Shown: positions 53,808 to 63,715, counted from the stretch's first letter. The stretch: DNA of 64,000 nt from Arenimonas metalli CF5-1 (GCF_000747155.1 NZ_AVCK01000012.1:248001-312000); one strand, 5' to 3'. Notes: generated by a model not told the origin, from the sequence alone. Program-made: numbers and translations.

Positions 53808-56036
53808 ATGACGTCCCGATCTGCCCTCCGCCCTGCCCCGCTGGCCGCTGCCCTTGCCCTGATCCTGTCCCCAACGCTGGCTGCCGCCGCCGCCCCTGAC
53901 GCCGACGCGCCCGCGTCGGGTGCGGCGCCGACCACCCAGCTTGCCACCATCGAGGTGACCGGCAAGGTCGATTACCGGTACGTCCAGAAGACCACCTTGA
54001 CCGCGACCCGGACCGACACCGACCTGCTCGACGTGCCCCAGGCGGTGACCGTCATCACCCAAGACCTCATCCGGGACTTGGGCATCCAGGGGATGGCCGA
54101 TGCGGTGCGCTATGTCCCAGGGATCAGCGTCACCCAGGGCGAAGGCAATCGCGATGGCCTGGTGTTTCGAGGCAACAGCTCCACGGCGGATCTGTTCGTG
54201 GATGGATTGCGCGATGACACGCAGTACTACCGCGATACGTACAACATCGAGCGCATTGAAGCCTTCAAAGGACCCAATGCGATGATTTTCGGTCGCGGCA
54301 GCCCCGGCGGCCTGCTCAACCGCGTCACCAAAGTGCCGGGCGCCGACCCCGCCCGCGAGATTGGCCTGCAGATAGGTTCGTGGAACAAGCGCCGCCTGAC
54401 GGCCGACCTCAACCAGCCGCTCAATGACCGTGCGGCCTTCCGCGTCTCCGGTGTTTATGAGGATTCCGACGGCTTTCGAGACGGATTCGAACTGCGCCGC
54501 AAGGGGCTGAACCCCACGCTATCGCTGCGGCCGACCGACGCCACGGTGGTCACGCTGGGCTATGAGGTTTTCCGCGACGAACGCACGGCAGATCGCGGCA
54601 TCCCCAGCCTGTCCGCCGCCCAAGCGTTCGACGGCACGCGCTATCCGGTCAGCACCGACCGGGAGACCTTCTTCGGCGATCCTCAAGGCAGTCCGGCATC
54701 GGTGGACGTCAACGCCTTTACCGCGCTGATCGAACATGACTTCGGCGGGGCGTTCCTGCGCAACCGGTTCCGCTATGCGGACTACGACAAGTTCTATCAG
54801 AACGTGTTCCCCGGCAACGTCAATGCGGCCGGCACCACCGTGGCGCTCTCGGCGTACAACAACGACACCCGACGCGAGAATGCATTCAACCAGACGGACC
54901 TGACGTTTGACCTGGCCACCGGCCCCATCGAACACCGCTTCCTGATTGGCGCCGAAATCGGTCGTCAGGAAACGAGCAACGAGCGTCGCAGCGGCCGCTT
55001 CGCGCCGGGTCAGTCCGTCTGCCTGCCCGGGAGCTCGGCCAGCACTTGTCTGGTGGCGTTGTCGGATCCGAACGTGCGGCTGTCGGTGGACTATGCGAAC
55101 AACAGCGCCGGCGGCAGCGGTGATGCCCGAAACGCCGGTGTCACCCGCTTCGCCGCGCTCTACGCCCAGGACCAGATCACCCTTTCGCCAGAGTGGGAAG
55201 CGGTCCTGGGTGTTCGGTGGGATCGGTTTGATGTGGACTTCACCGACCAGCGCAACGGGGTGTCGCCGGCCAATCGCGACCTCTCCTCGTCCGACGATTT
55301 GTTCTCGCCCCGGGTCGGATTGGTCTATCAGCCGGCCGACCAGCTCTCGTTCTATGCCAGCTACGGAGTCACGTACTTGCCGCGCTCGGGCGAGCAGCTG
55401 GCATCGCTGACGCCGGGTACGCAAGCCCTGGATCCCGAAGAGTTCAAGAACTACGAGATCGGCGCGAAGTGGGACATCACGCCGCGCTTGAGCGCGACGG
55501 CGGCCGCCTTCCGGCTCGGCCGCAGCAACGTGGCGGTGGTCGACCCGATCGACCCGACCCAGATGATCCTGTTCGCGGGCGACAGCCAGCGAACCGAGGG
55601 ACTGGAGCTCTCGCTCAGTGGTGAAATCACGCCGACCTGGCAGGTGGTGGCCAGCTACACCTATCAGGATGCGGTGATCACGCGCGATATCCGCACCGGC
55701 CCCACGAGCGTCACGCCGGAGGGTACGGAGCTGGCCCAGTCCCCCAAGCACATGGCCGGGCTCTGGAACCGCTTCGAACTCTCGGAACGCTGGGGGCTCG
55801 GGTTGGGTGCGATTTACCGAAGCCGGTCCTTTGCTTCGACCAGCGACCAGGTGACGCTGCGGAGCTACAGTCGCTTCGACGGCGCCGTGTACTACGCCGT
55901 CAACGAGAATGTCGACCTGCAGCTGAATGTCGAAAACCTCTTCGACAAGACCTACTTCCCGTCCGCGCACAGCGATAGCAACATTACGCCCGGCGCGCCG
56001 CGCAGCTACTATCTCAGTGCGCGATTCGCGTTCTAG
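53808..56036 (+). CDS. TonB-dependent siderophore receptor (Fiu/FhuE like)
   Basis: 742 aa. Signal peptide (LAAALALILSPTLAAAAAP), TonB box region (TIEVTGKVDYRYVQ), plug domain (DVPQAVTVITQDLIRDLG, GMADAVRYVPGISVTQGEG, FVDGLRDDTQYYRDTYNIER, GPNAMIFGRGSPGGLLNRVT), then a 22-strand barrel ending in YYLSARFAF with C-terminal Phe. The plug pattern VDGLRDDTQYYRDTYN is shared with catecholate receptors such as Fiu. It would import a ferric siderophore using the TonB-ExbB-ExbD system and is probably under Fur control. Confidence 0.92.
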   Translation: MTSRSALRPAPLAAALALILSPTLAAAAAPDADAPASGAAPTTQLATIEVTGKVDYRYVQKTTLTATRTDTDLLDVPQAVTVITQDLIRDLGIQGMADAVRYVPGISVTQGEGNRDGLVFRGNSSTADLFVDGLRDDTQYYRDTYNIERIEAFKGPNAMIFGRGSPGGLLNRVTKVPGADPAREIGLQIGSWNKRRLTADLNQPLNDRAAFRVSGVYEDSDGFRDGFELRRKGLNPTLSLRPTDATVVTLGYEVFRDERTADRGIPSLSAAQAFDGTRYPVSTDRETFFGDPQGSPASVDVNAFTALIEHDFGGAFLRNRFRYADYDKFYQNVFPGNVNAAGTTVALSAYNNDTRRENAFNQTDLTFDLATGPIEHRFLIGAEIGRQETSNERRSGRFAPGQSVCLPGSSASTCLVALSDPNVRLSVDYANNSAGGSGDARNAGVTRFAALYAQDQITLSPEWEAVLGVRWDRFDVDFTDQRNGVSPANRDLSSSDDLFSPRVGLVYQPADQLSFYASYGVTYLPRSGEQLASLTPGTQALDPEEFKNYEIGAKWDITPRLSATAAAFRLGRSNVAVVDPIDPTQMILFAGDSQRTEGLELSLSGEITPTWQVVASYTYQDAVITRDIRTGPTSVTPEGTELAQSPKHMAGLWNRFELSERWGLGLGAIYRSRSFASTSDQVTLRSYSRFDGAVYYAVNENVDLQLNVENLFDKTYFPSAHSDSNITPGAPRSYYLSARFAF

Positions 56037-56126
56037 CCGATGCATGGGTCAGGCAGGGATTGCGACGCCGACCCACAGCTCGCGGGCGCAGGCCACGCAG
56101 GCACTGGAAAGGTGAGCGTTCCGACG

Positions 56127-57320
56127 CTAGCCGGCGGGGCCCAGGCCGGGAAGGCGAACAGGAATGCTCTCCTGCTCGCACCCTGCCCGGGTACCCGCAT
56201 CGCGAATTCCGTTGGCAACGGCGTTCCAACCTAATCGCAGCGCGTTTCGAGACATGGCCGCGCACGCGGCCGGCGAGACCTCGACCCGTCTTCCACCGCA
56301 CGCGATGGGGTCCATCAACCACGGGTGCAGTCCCGCAGTTGCCGGGTCCGCCTGCTGTATGACCAAGGCGATCCGGAACCCGCCTTCATCGATGTCGCCC
56401 CAGTGATAGGCCGTGGCCCGCGGCGGCAAGGCCGCTCGGATCCGGGCATAGGCGCGGCACCACGCCGGCGATGGCATGCCGCCGGTGTAGAGGATGAGGC
56501 CGTCGGTGCGGGCCCCAAGCGCCATTGCCGCGACGTGGAAGGTGGTCAGGTTCTCGATGGTGAGGATCCACGCGGGCGCGCCGGCGTAGCCGATAACCGC
56601 CGACGGTGAGACGCCCACATAGGGCCGCACGATCCGGCATGCCTCGCCTGGGAGCAGGATCTTGCCGTGCCCTGAGACGAGGAACGGTTGTGGCTCTTTG
56701 CGCAAACCGATGCGTGCGAAGACTTCTTCGGCGTGGCGCGCGGGGGCCTGCACGTCCTCGGCGGTCAGCACGTCGACGTGCCGCTGCAACGCCTCGATCC
56801 GCTTGCTGTGGGCGAACAGCTCGACGCTGACCTGCCGCAGGACGCGGTCCTCCGCCGGCTGCCCGCGAAGGTGGCAGACCAGCCGCGCGGCGTCCGCGAA
56901 GTCCGGCGCGGCGTCAGGCCCCATTCCGCGCACCGTGCGCAGGGCCCGCCAGGTGGCCAGCAGGGTCGGGATCGGCAGTTCCGACGCCGCCCAGGGGGCC
57001 AACACACGTTCGGCAGTGTCCACCTGATCGGCGACGGTGGGACGGCCCAGGTGCGCGGCCAGGTGCCGCAGGCTGACCAATACCACGCCATCGAGGGGGC
57101 GTTCGTCGCCGCCCAGTTTCGACCACTCCAGGCGCACCGCCCCAGCCGTCTCGGCCGCGCGCATGCGCTCATGCAGGAGGACCCGGTCATCCAGCGTGAG
57201 CGCCCAGTACGGACTTTGGGTGTCCTTGAACGAGGCCCGAATTGTCCGCGTGCTCGCCGCGTGCAGTGCCCTCTCGCCGCGCGCCAGCAATTGCTCAAGC
57301 GTCGCTTGGCTCAGATCCAT
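56127..57320 (-). CDS. jetD: Wadjet nuclease subunit JetD
   Basis: 397 aa. Toprim-like DNA-cleavage subunit that cuts circular plasmid DNA trapped by JetABC. The catalytic region is at the C-terminus: ILTIENLTTFHVAAMALG (Glu) and AYHWGDIDEGGFRIALV with the DxDxGG acidic cluster (about residues 305-316). The N-terminal part (LDDRVLLHERMRAAETAGAV) is the arm that docks on the SMC complex. It overlaps jetC by 26 bases and is the last gene of the operon. Confidence 0.9.
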   Translation of the reverse strand: MDLSQATLEQLLARGERALHAASTRTIRASFKDTQSPYWALTLDDRVLLHERMRAAETAGAVRLEWSKLGGDERPLDGVVLVSLRHLAAHLGRPTVADQVDTAERVLAPWAASELPIPTLLATWRALRTVRGMGPDAAPDFADAARLVCHLRGQPAEDRVLRQVSVELFAHSKRIEALQRHVDVLTAEDVQAPARHAEEVFARIGLRKEPQPFLVSGHGKILLPGEACRIVRPYVGVSPSAVIGYAGAPAWILTIENLTTFHVAAMALGARTDGLILYTGGMPSPAWCRAYARIRAALPPRATAYHWGDIDEGGFRIALVIQQADPATAGLHPWLMDPIACGGRRVEVSPAACAAMSRNALRLGWNAVANGIRDAGTRAGCEQESIPVRLPGLGPAG

Positions 57321-60300
57321 CGCCTCGCTCCCTGGCCAGCCTTGCCATCTCCTGTTCGACCAACTCCGGGTGGTACATCGGGTTGTCGCTGGCCAGCAGC
57401 TCGCGCGTGGCGTCGGTCAGCACCGTGCAGTCCATCTGGATCGTCTTTCCGCCGTAGCGGCCCATGTCGTAGTAAACGCTCAGGAACGAGGAGAGCTTCG
57501 GCTGGTCGGTTTCGGGGCCGGCCATGATCAGCTGCAGGCCGAGGGAGTTTAGGTACTGCGCGGCCGCACGGACATTCTGCGTATCCATCTTGTCGAACGC
57601 CTCGTCGAGCAGCATGATCCCGCCGCCGCCGTTGTGCCCCTGTACCTTGCCATACGCCGCCGCCAGTGCCGCGCCGAAGATCACGTACAAGGGCGTGCGA
57701 TGCTCGCCACCGGACCCGGGGCCGAAACGCTTGCTCAGCAGGCCAATGACTTTGCCCTCGCGACTGATCTCGACATCAAAGCTGAAAAAGCGCCGGTAGT
57801 CGGCCAACGGACTGCCGTCCTGCAGCAATACCGAGCTGGCGTCGCCCTCCATCAGCTCCCTAAACGCCTCCGGCACCTGGCCGGCCTCGCCAAACAGTCC
57901 GTTGTCGCCTCCGACCTCCCGGACCCGCTGCAGGAAGTCGTACAAGGGGCGGTGCAGGTCGACTACCCGGGAGCGGAACTGATAGCGCTCGTTGTTGGAG
58001 AACGGCGGTGCGTTCTTCAGCACCAGATTCAGACCGCGCATTTGCTCGTCCACGCGGTCGAAACCCGACAGCAGTGCTTGTGCGACGTCGGTCCGGAAGA
58101 TCTCCAGGGCCCGCTGGTAAGCCTCCTCGGATTCCTCCAGCCGCGCAGCCAGTTCGGTCTCCTCCAGCCGCTGGCGCTCGCGCTGGATAAAGCGCTGGGC
58201 CGGAATCCACTGGCCGTCCAGGCCCTCGGCGGCCAGGTGGTATTGGGCCACATAGGCCGCCAGCAAAGACCAGGCCTCTCGATCCGCGCTGGCGGCGCTC
58301 GAGCGCGCCCGCTGGATGGCCGCCTCGCAGGCCTGCATCCGGGCGTCCATGACCGGGTGGCGCTCGTCCAGGCGCGCCCGATGGCGATCTACCTCCTGCG
58401 CGTCGTACAGCGCATCCTGCCGGGCCGTGCGCTCGGTGCCGGCGGCCAGCGCGAGCTGCCCGGCTAGCTCGTTGACGGTCCGCTGCGACGTCTCCAGTCG
58501 CTGTTTGAGGGTGGTCACCCGTTCGAGCCCCTGGCTTTCCTGGCGCTTGGCCTCGACGGCGGCCAGGCGCGCCGCGGTGACGGCGTCCTGCAAAGACCGG
58601 GTTCCCGGCGTGGCGGTGGTGGCGAGGCGCTCGGTCAAGTCCTGAACCACGGCCTGCCCGGCGGCGATCTCGGCCAGCCGCTGTTCGATATCGTGCTGCG
58701 TAACCTGGAGGTTGCCGAACGGCGTGAGTTGCAGCAGGGCACCCTGCAGGGCCTGCTCCTCGGCCTTGCGGGCAGTGGCCAGGCGCGTGCTCTCCTCGAG
58801 TTCGGCCTGTGCCTTGCGCCGCTGCGCGTGCGAGTCGGTTCGCCCGATCCGAAGATGCTCGGCACTGGCCAGCCGCCGGCGCTCCACGCCGCTGCCGGTC
58901 GCGATCATGCCGGTGCGGGTGAATCCCTTCTGACCTGCCACCAGGTCCGGGAGGGACTCCACGCACATCACCGACCCGAGCTCGCCGCGCAGGTAGGTCA
59001 CCGCATCCGCATTCTCGCCATCGAGCAGAAGGGCGGCGGGCTGACCTCCCGCCAGGGCCCGGTAAGGCCGCAGGCGCGACGGCAGGGCCAGCTTGACGCC
59101 ATACACCGCCTGGGTGCCGCGCAGGCCCTCATAGGCCCGTACGGCGGCGATTTCCTTTCCCCGGGGCACCAGCAGCGCCTGCACGTGCGGCCCCAGATAC
59201 GCCTCGATCACCGGCTGCCACGCCGGCGCCGAGATCCGCACCAGATCGCAAACCGGGGTGCAGTCAATTCCCGCCTCGGTGAGCTCGCGCTGGAGGCGAG
59301 CGACCTCCGGGTTGAGCTCAGCCAAGCCCCGGTTTGAGCGCTCCAGGGCCAAGGCCGCGTCTTTGCGCCGGGCCTCGGCCTCCTTGTATTCGGCCTCGGC
59401 CGCGGCCAAGGCACGCCGGACGGCCTGGTACGCCAGCTCGACCTGCCGCAGGGCGCTGGCCACGCTCACGGCGTCCGGGGCCGTGCCGGCGTCCGGCGCC
59501 AACCTGCTGTCCAGGTCAGCCAACTGTGTGAGCGCGGCCTCGAACAGGCCTCGCCTCTCCAGAAGCACCGGCAACCCGCCGGCCGTGCGCACGGCAGCCG
59601 TCATCGCCTGGACACTGGCGCGCAGCGCTCGCTGCTGCTGCGCAAGATCCTTCTGGCGGTCACTGAGGTGCTGCGCGCTGCCGGCCTGGCGGGCGTAGTC
59701 AGGATCCTGGTTAAGCGTTGCAATCGCCCGCTCCTTCGCCGCGTCGGCCGCCTCAAAAGCAGCCTGCGCTCGGCGGTGCTCGGTTTGGGCGCGATCGAGT
59801 TCGCCGGCCAGCGTGGTGACGGTATCGCTCGCCTCCGCCATCGACTCGCCCAGCCGCTCGCTGTCGTACACGGCCCGCAGGCACGCATAGTTCGCTTCCG
59901 CAATCCGTTCCCGGCGCACCACGTCGTACTTGCCGCAGACCACGCTGGCCTGGTCAATCTTCTCCTTGGTGAGTCGCACCACGTCGCGCACCTGGCGGAA
60001 CTGGTCGAGCCTGAGCCGGAACTCGCGCACATTCGTGGGCCGTGCCTCGATCAGGTGGTCGCGCAGCGCCACGCTCAGATCGTCCATGCCCTTGAGCTGC
60101 AGCGAGCGCTGGAAGGCATTTCGGAACGCCTGCGGGTTCGGGCGATCGCCAGGCGCCGCCAGGTGTTCGACCAGCAAGCGCCGGGTGAAGTCTTCCCGGT
60201 TCGTGGTGAACACGGCGGTGCCGATCGAGCCTGCCTGTCGGCACGCATCGGCCGCCTGGGCCTGGAATCGTTTCCAAGGCAATACCTGCGAGCCACCGCT

Positions 60301-60732
60301 CCCCTGCTCCAGGAACGAGGCGCTGTCGACGGCCACGCCGGGCAGGATGAACAGCCCCTGGACGATGACCTCCGGGCTGTGCGCGCTCGCCGACAGCGCG
60401 ATGCCCGCGGTGACGACCTGGCCTGACGTCTCGTCGCGAAAGCCCAAGGCCACGTACGTGTTGGCCACATCGCGGCACCGGCCTTCCTCGGACTGGTCAA
60501 AGACCCCCAGGCAGTAGTCGCGCAGCGTCCGCGCCCGCTTCTTGCCGTCCGCCTGCGCGTTGAAATGGGTCCGGTGCGCATCCGCCGCCAGCATCACTGC
60601 CTGAATGGCGTCGAGCAACGCGGTCTTGCCGGTGCCGTTGGGGCCTAGGAAGGCCGTATTGCGACCCATGGTCAGGTCCTGCCGCTCGTACAGGAAGAAC
60701 TGCACCAACGTCACCGACTCAAGCAGCTTCAT
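57295..60732 (-). CDS. jetC: Wadjet SMC-like ATPase JetC
   Basis: 1145 aa, MukB/SMC-like motor that extrudes DNA loops. Walker A FLGPNGTGKTALLDAIQAVM at about residue 30 and Walker B GGIMLLDEAFDKMDTQNVRA near residue 1060 form the head. Two very long Ala/Glu/Arg-rich coiled coils (about 230-420 and 640-900) flank a hinge near 500-600. The frame runs back to 60798, but the ATG at 60732 (MKLLESVTLVQFF) is the natural start. Overlaps jetB by 14 bases. Confidence 0.92.
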   Translation of the reverse strand: MKLLESVTLVQFFLYERQDLTMGRNTAFLGPNGTGKTALLDAIQAVMLAADAHRTHFNAQADGKKRARTLRDYCLGVFDQSEEGRCRDVANTYVALGFRDETSGQVVTAGIALSASAHSPEVIVQGLFILPGVAVDSASFLEQGSGGSQVLPWKRFQAQAADACRQAGSIGTAVFTTNREDFTRRLLVEHLAAPGDRPNPQAFRNAFQRSLQLKGMDDLSVALRDHLIEARPTNVREFRLRLDQFRQVRDVVRLTKEKIDQASVVCGKYDVVRRERIAEANYACLRAVYDSERLGESMAEASDTVTTLAGELDRAQTEHRRAQAAFEAADAAKERAIATLNQDPDYARQAGSAQHLSDRQKDLAQQQRALRASVQAMTAAVRTAGGLPVLLERRGLFEAALTQLADLDSRLAPDAGTAPDAVSVASALRQVELAYQAVRRALAAAEAEYKEAEARRKDAALALERSNRGLAELNPEVARLQRELTEAGIDCTPVCDLVRISAPAWQPVIEAYLGPHVQALLVPRGKEIAAVRAYEGLRGTQAVYGVKLALPSRLRPYRALAGGQPAALLLDGENADAVTYLRGELGSVMCVESLPDLVAGQKGFTRTGMIATGSGVERRRLASAEHLRIGRTDSHAQRRKAQAELEESTRLATARKAEEQALQGALLQLTPFGNLQVTQHDIEQRLAEIAAGQAVVQDLTERLATTATPGTRSLQDAVTAARLAAVEAKRQESQGLERVTTLKQRLETSQRTVNELAGQLALAAGTERTARQDALYDAQEVDRHRARLDERHPVMDARMQACEAAIQRARSSAASADREAWSLLAAYVAQYHLAAEGLDGQWIPAQRFIQRERQRLEETELAARLEESEEAYQRALEIFRTDVAQALLSGFDRVDEQMRGLNLVLKNAPPFSNNERYQFRSRVVDLHRPLYDFLQRVREVGGDNGLFGEAGQVPEAFRELMEGDASSVLLQDGSPLADYRRFFSFDVEISREGKVIGLLSKRFGPGSGGEHRTPLYVIFGAALAAAYGKVQGHNGGGGIMLLDEAFDKMDTQNVRAAAQYLNSLGLQLIMAGPETDQPKLSSFLSVYYDMGRYGGKTIQMDCTVLTDATRELLASDNPMYHPELVEQEMARLARERGDGSEPSDA

Positions 60733-61324
60733 CGCTTCCCTCCTCGGGATCAACCCCGTGCGCCGCCAGCTGCAGCAGCGCGGACTCGCCCAGGACATCG
60801 ACGATCCCGGCGCGAATTACCACGTGGTAGGGCTGCAGGGGATCCTCCGCACCCTCGATCTTCGCGATGCCGTAGCGACGCAGGGCCTGCAACAGGTCGT
60901 CCAATTCGCCTTTGGACGGAAAGGGACGACCGAGCAATTCACCGTAGGCGCGCTCCAGATCCTCCAACCCGACCAAGGCCTCCCCGTCGGTCACGTCCGC
61001 CCGGTGGATGGCATCGTCGTAGAGTCGACGAAGCACCAGTGCCAGGCGCGTCTCTGACAGGCGCATGCGTGGGCCCACCCGGTGCCGCGCGAGCGCGACC
61101 ACGTAGTTGTGGTGGTGATTGTGCTGCATCGTGACGCCGAGTCGGTCGAGCACGTCCTTAAACGCGGCGGCGTAGGTCACCAGCAGGTGATACGGGGTCG
61201 CGCTGCCGCGATCAGCGGCGTAGACCACCTGTTCGACCAGCAATTGGTAGGCCGCCCGCTCGAAATCGGCGCCGGTGTAACGTCCGTCGGTGGCCTCGGC
61301 CAGCCGCTCCCATGAGGCGGTCAT
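60719..61324 (-). CDS. jetB: Wadjet MukE-like subunit JetB
   Basis: 201 aa. Winged-helix (DUF4194-type) subunit that bridges JetA and JetC. GADFERAAYQLLVEQVVYAA, HNHHHNYVVALARHRVGPRM, ETRLALVLRRLYDDAIHRAD and GELDDLLQALRRYGIAKIEG fit this domain. The ATG at 61324 overlaps the jetA stop (ATGA); a longer reading frame upstream is a shadow of jetA. Confidence 0.88.
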   Translation of the reverse strand: MTASWERLAEATDGRYTGADFERAAYQLLVEQVVYAADRGSATPYHLLVTYAAAFKDVLDRLGVTMQHNHHHNYVVALARHRVGPRMRLSETRLALVLRRLYDDAIHRADVTDGEALVGLEDLERAYGELLGRPFPSKGELDDLLQALRRYGIAKIEGAEDPLQPYHVVIRAGIVDVLGESALLQLAAHGVDPEEGSDEAA

Positions 61325-62757
61325 GCGGCTTTCTCCCGTTGAATAACAAAACGCCGGTGTTCCACGTAGGGGTTGAGGGTGCGCGGGCCATCGACGAACT
61401 GGATGCGGACCGCCGGCAACATCTGTACGAACGGATCCTGGCGCGCCGCTGCGAGCGGGGCCTCGTTGCGCGAGGCGATCAGCAGCAAGCGCTGGTAGCA
61501 ACACAAGTCGCTGACGGTCTCAATCTGCAACTGGTCAGAGAACACGGGGGTGGCCCCCTGAAGGTGTCTCGCGACATAGGCCGCCAGCTTGTCTGGGCGG
61601 ACCAAGCGAGCGTCCGCCATGCGTTTGCGCAATGACTGCAGGGCCAGTTCCTCGAGCGTGGGGACCCGCGTTTGCACCCGGGTGGCGTCGGGCTCGCGGG
61701 TGACCTGCCGGGCCTTGCCCAGCCAACCCTCGCCCGCCAGCTCGCCCGCTGCCCCGGCCGGAAAGGCGCGATCGCCGTCGCGCAGCGACGCCACGCCGGT
61801 AATCGCCCGGGCGATCAGTTTGTCAAAATGCCTGGGAGCACGAAGGCGGTAATCCAGATACGCCAAGGCCCGCTGGTTGGCGGCGCGAATCTCGTCATCC
61901 AGTCGGCGAAGTTCGTCCTCCACGCTTTCCAGGCGCATCAAACGGCGGGTGTCGCGCTCGAAATAGGCTTCGGCCCGATCCGCGTCGCCCCCGGCGGTGT
62001 TGTGTTGGTACCAAGCGACGATGTCTTTCCGCCGCTCCGGGTCGTGTTGAATCTGGAGCGTCAAAGTGACGATGGCGGTCCGATGCTGCAGGGGGTGCGC
62101 CTTTGTTCGGAGCTCGTGGTAGTCACCGATGAAATGCCGACGGATGAAGTCATCGAAATAGCCCGCCACGAATTCCCGGGTGCTGGCCACCGATTGCAGC
62201 GACGCCATCAGGTCGTACACCGCCACGCCCGTGCTCGCCAGATGCGTCATGCAGTGCTTGGCTTCACGCGCCGCCTTGGCGTAGGCGTCCCCCTTCCCGC
62301 CCGCGGCCTCCTGGAGGTTGAGGAATACGGAGCGGACCTCGCTACCGAGGAACTCAGGCTCTTTGGTTCCGAATTCACGCAGCAGCGTATGAAACTGGGC
62401 CAGCACCGGGCGAATGGTGGCCATGTCGCGTACGCCGCGTTTGCGCTGGCTCAACCAGCCGCTGTCCCGAAACACGCTGTAGATGCCATGGGCCCGGATG
62501 TTGGCTGGGGTATCGGGCGCCGCGCCGTCCTCGGCTTCCCAGGGGTCGCTTACGACCAGGTACGACTCCAGGGCCGCAATCAACTCGCTTTTGGGAACGT
62601 CTTCACCGGGCGTACGCGCCCCGTCGCCCCAGAACTCGTCGACCAGGCGACCGAGCAGATCCCAGTAGCGTGTGTTGTTGGCGGCCGCCAAGGGCCGGAA
62701 CACGGTCCGGGGCAGGCGGTCGAACAGCGTGTTGGCGTTGGGATCAGTCACGGGCAT
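61321..62757 (-). CDS. jetA: Wadjet MukF-like kleisin subunit JetA
   Basis: 478 aa from the ATG at 62757 (a GTG at 62760 adds one residue). Kleisin-like protein that closes the JetC ring. N-terminal wHTH (LFDRLPRTVFRPLAAANNTR, YWDLLGRLVDEF), helical middle, and a coiled part (VEDELRRLDDEIRAANQRAL). It opens the jetABCD operon, all on the minus strand with overlapping ends. The subtype (I, II or III) cannot be set by eye; the N-terminus reads more like the DUF5716 than the DUF3375 JetA type. Confidence 0.82.
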   Translation of the reverse strand: MPVTDPNANTLFDRLPRTVFRPLAAANNTRYWDLLGRLVDEFWGDGARTPGEDVPKSELIAALESYLVVSDPWEAEDGAAPDTPANIRAHGIYSVFRDSGWLSQRKRGVRDMATIRPVLAQFHTLLREFGTKEPEFLGSEVRSVFLNLQEAAGGKGDAYAKAAREAKHCMTHLASTGVAVYDLMASLQSVASTREFVAGYFDDFIRRHFIGDYHELRTKAHPLQHRTAIVTLTLQIQHDPERRKDIVAWYQHNTAGGDADRAEAYFERDTRRLMRLESVEDELRRLDDEIRAANQRALAYLDYRLRAPRHFDKLIARAITGVASLRDGDRAFPAGAAGELAGEGWLGKARQVTREPDATRVQTRVPTLEELALQSLRKRMADARLVRPDKLAAYVARHLQGATPVFSDQLQIETVSDLCCYQRLLLIASRNEAPLAAARQDPFVQMLPAVRIQFVDGPRTLNPYVEHRRFVIQREKAA

Positions 62758-62780
62758 CACAAACGTAACATGAAGTTAAA

Positions 62781-62814
62781 CATAACATGGTGTTTAGTTA
62801 AACGCCATGTTATG
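62781..62814. promoter_or_regulatory. 34-bp near-perfect palindrome, WYL operator between jetA and the regulator
   Basis: Two 16-base arms, CATAACATGGTGTTTA and TAAACGCCATGTTATG, separated by GT, with one mismatch. A further partial copy, GTAACATGAAGTTAAA, lies at 62765-62780. AT-rich in a GC-rich genome and placed 24 bases before jetA and 35 bases before the regulator's likely ATG, so repression of both promoters is plausible. Confidence 0.75.
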
Positions 62815-62848
62815 GTTTTCCCACCTTTCCGCGGGCCTCCCCTTCCCC

Positions 62849-63715
62849 ATGCCGCGCCGCCAAGCCCCTCTGGACCGCCTCAAAGCGATCGAAACCCTGC
62901 TGCTTTGGGAGGGTCGGGTCACCAACAGCCGTTTGCGAGAATTTTTCCCAGTGCACGCGGTCCAGGCCAGTCGGGACCTGACCGCGTACCGCGAGCAGGC
63001 CGAGCATAACTGCCACCCGGTTCCGGGGGAGCGGGGGTATCGCGCGACCGACTGGGTCAAACCGGTTCTCACCGAAGGATCGTTTCGGGAGTACCAGCAG
63101 CTGGTTGGCGCCGCCGGCAGCGAAGGCGGCCTGCAAACGGGCGTCCCGTCGGAATCGGTGCTCGAAGATGCCACGCACACGTCACTTCGAATTTTCCCCG
63201 TCGTGCATGCGGCGATTCGCACCGGCCAAGGCGTGGACATCGAGTATCAGTCGCTGCGCCATCCTGAGGGCACGCGTCGGCGCATCTTTCCCCATGCCCT
63301 GATCCAGGCCGGGGTGCGCTGGCACGTCCGGGCCTATTGCGAGCGGGCTCAGGCCTTCCGGGATTTCAATCTGGGGCGAGTGCGCAGCGCGACGGCGGTA
63401 CCGGTCAGCGCCCCGGCTACCGGCGCGGAGGACGTGGAGTGGAACACGCCGGCCACCCTGCGCTTGCGACCGCATCAAGCGCTCACGGCTGCGCAGAGCC
63501 AGATGATTCGCCTGGAGTACTTCGAAGGTACGGTGGGGTTGGCGTTGACGCGGCGCGCTCCCTTGGTCCCCTACCTCATCCAGGCCTATCGCGCGGCGCT
63601 GGATCCGGACCGCGAGTTGCCGCCGGCGTTTTTGCTGCAGGTTCACGAGCCCGAGCAATTGCCACCCTGTGCCCGGTGGGCGGAGACGTCGGACGGCGGG
63701 GTGCTCGGGAGCTAA
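62849..63715 (+). CDS. WYL-domain regulator of the CapW/BrxR type
   Basis: 288 aa from the ATG at 62849; an ATG at 62807 would lie inside the operator, so it is less likely, but neither has a ribosome site. N-terminal winged helix: PLDRLKAIETLLLWEGRVTN, SRLREFFPVHAVQASRDLTA; this recognition pattern is typical of defence-linked CapW/BrxR regulators. WYL-like core: GVRWHVRAYCERAQAFRDFN followed by LGRV. Such proteins repress defence operons until a DNA-damage or nucleic acid signal arrives. Divergent from jetA. Confidence 0.8.
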   Translation: MPRRQAPLDRLKAIETLLLWEGRVTNSRLREFFPVHAVQASRDLTAYREQAEHNCHPVPGERGYRATDWVKPVLTEGSFREYQQLVGAAGSEGGLQTGVPSESVLEDATHTSLRIFPVVHAAIRTGQGVDIEYQSLRHPEGTRRRIFPHALIQAGVRWHVRAYCERAQAFRDFNLGRVRSATAVPVSAPATGAEDVEWNTPATLRLRPHQALTAAQSQMIRLEYFEGTVGLALTRRAPLVPYLIQAYRAALDPDRELPPAFLLQVHEPEQLPPCARWAETSDGGVLGS

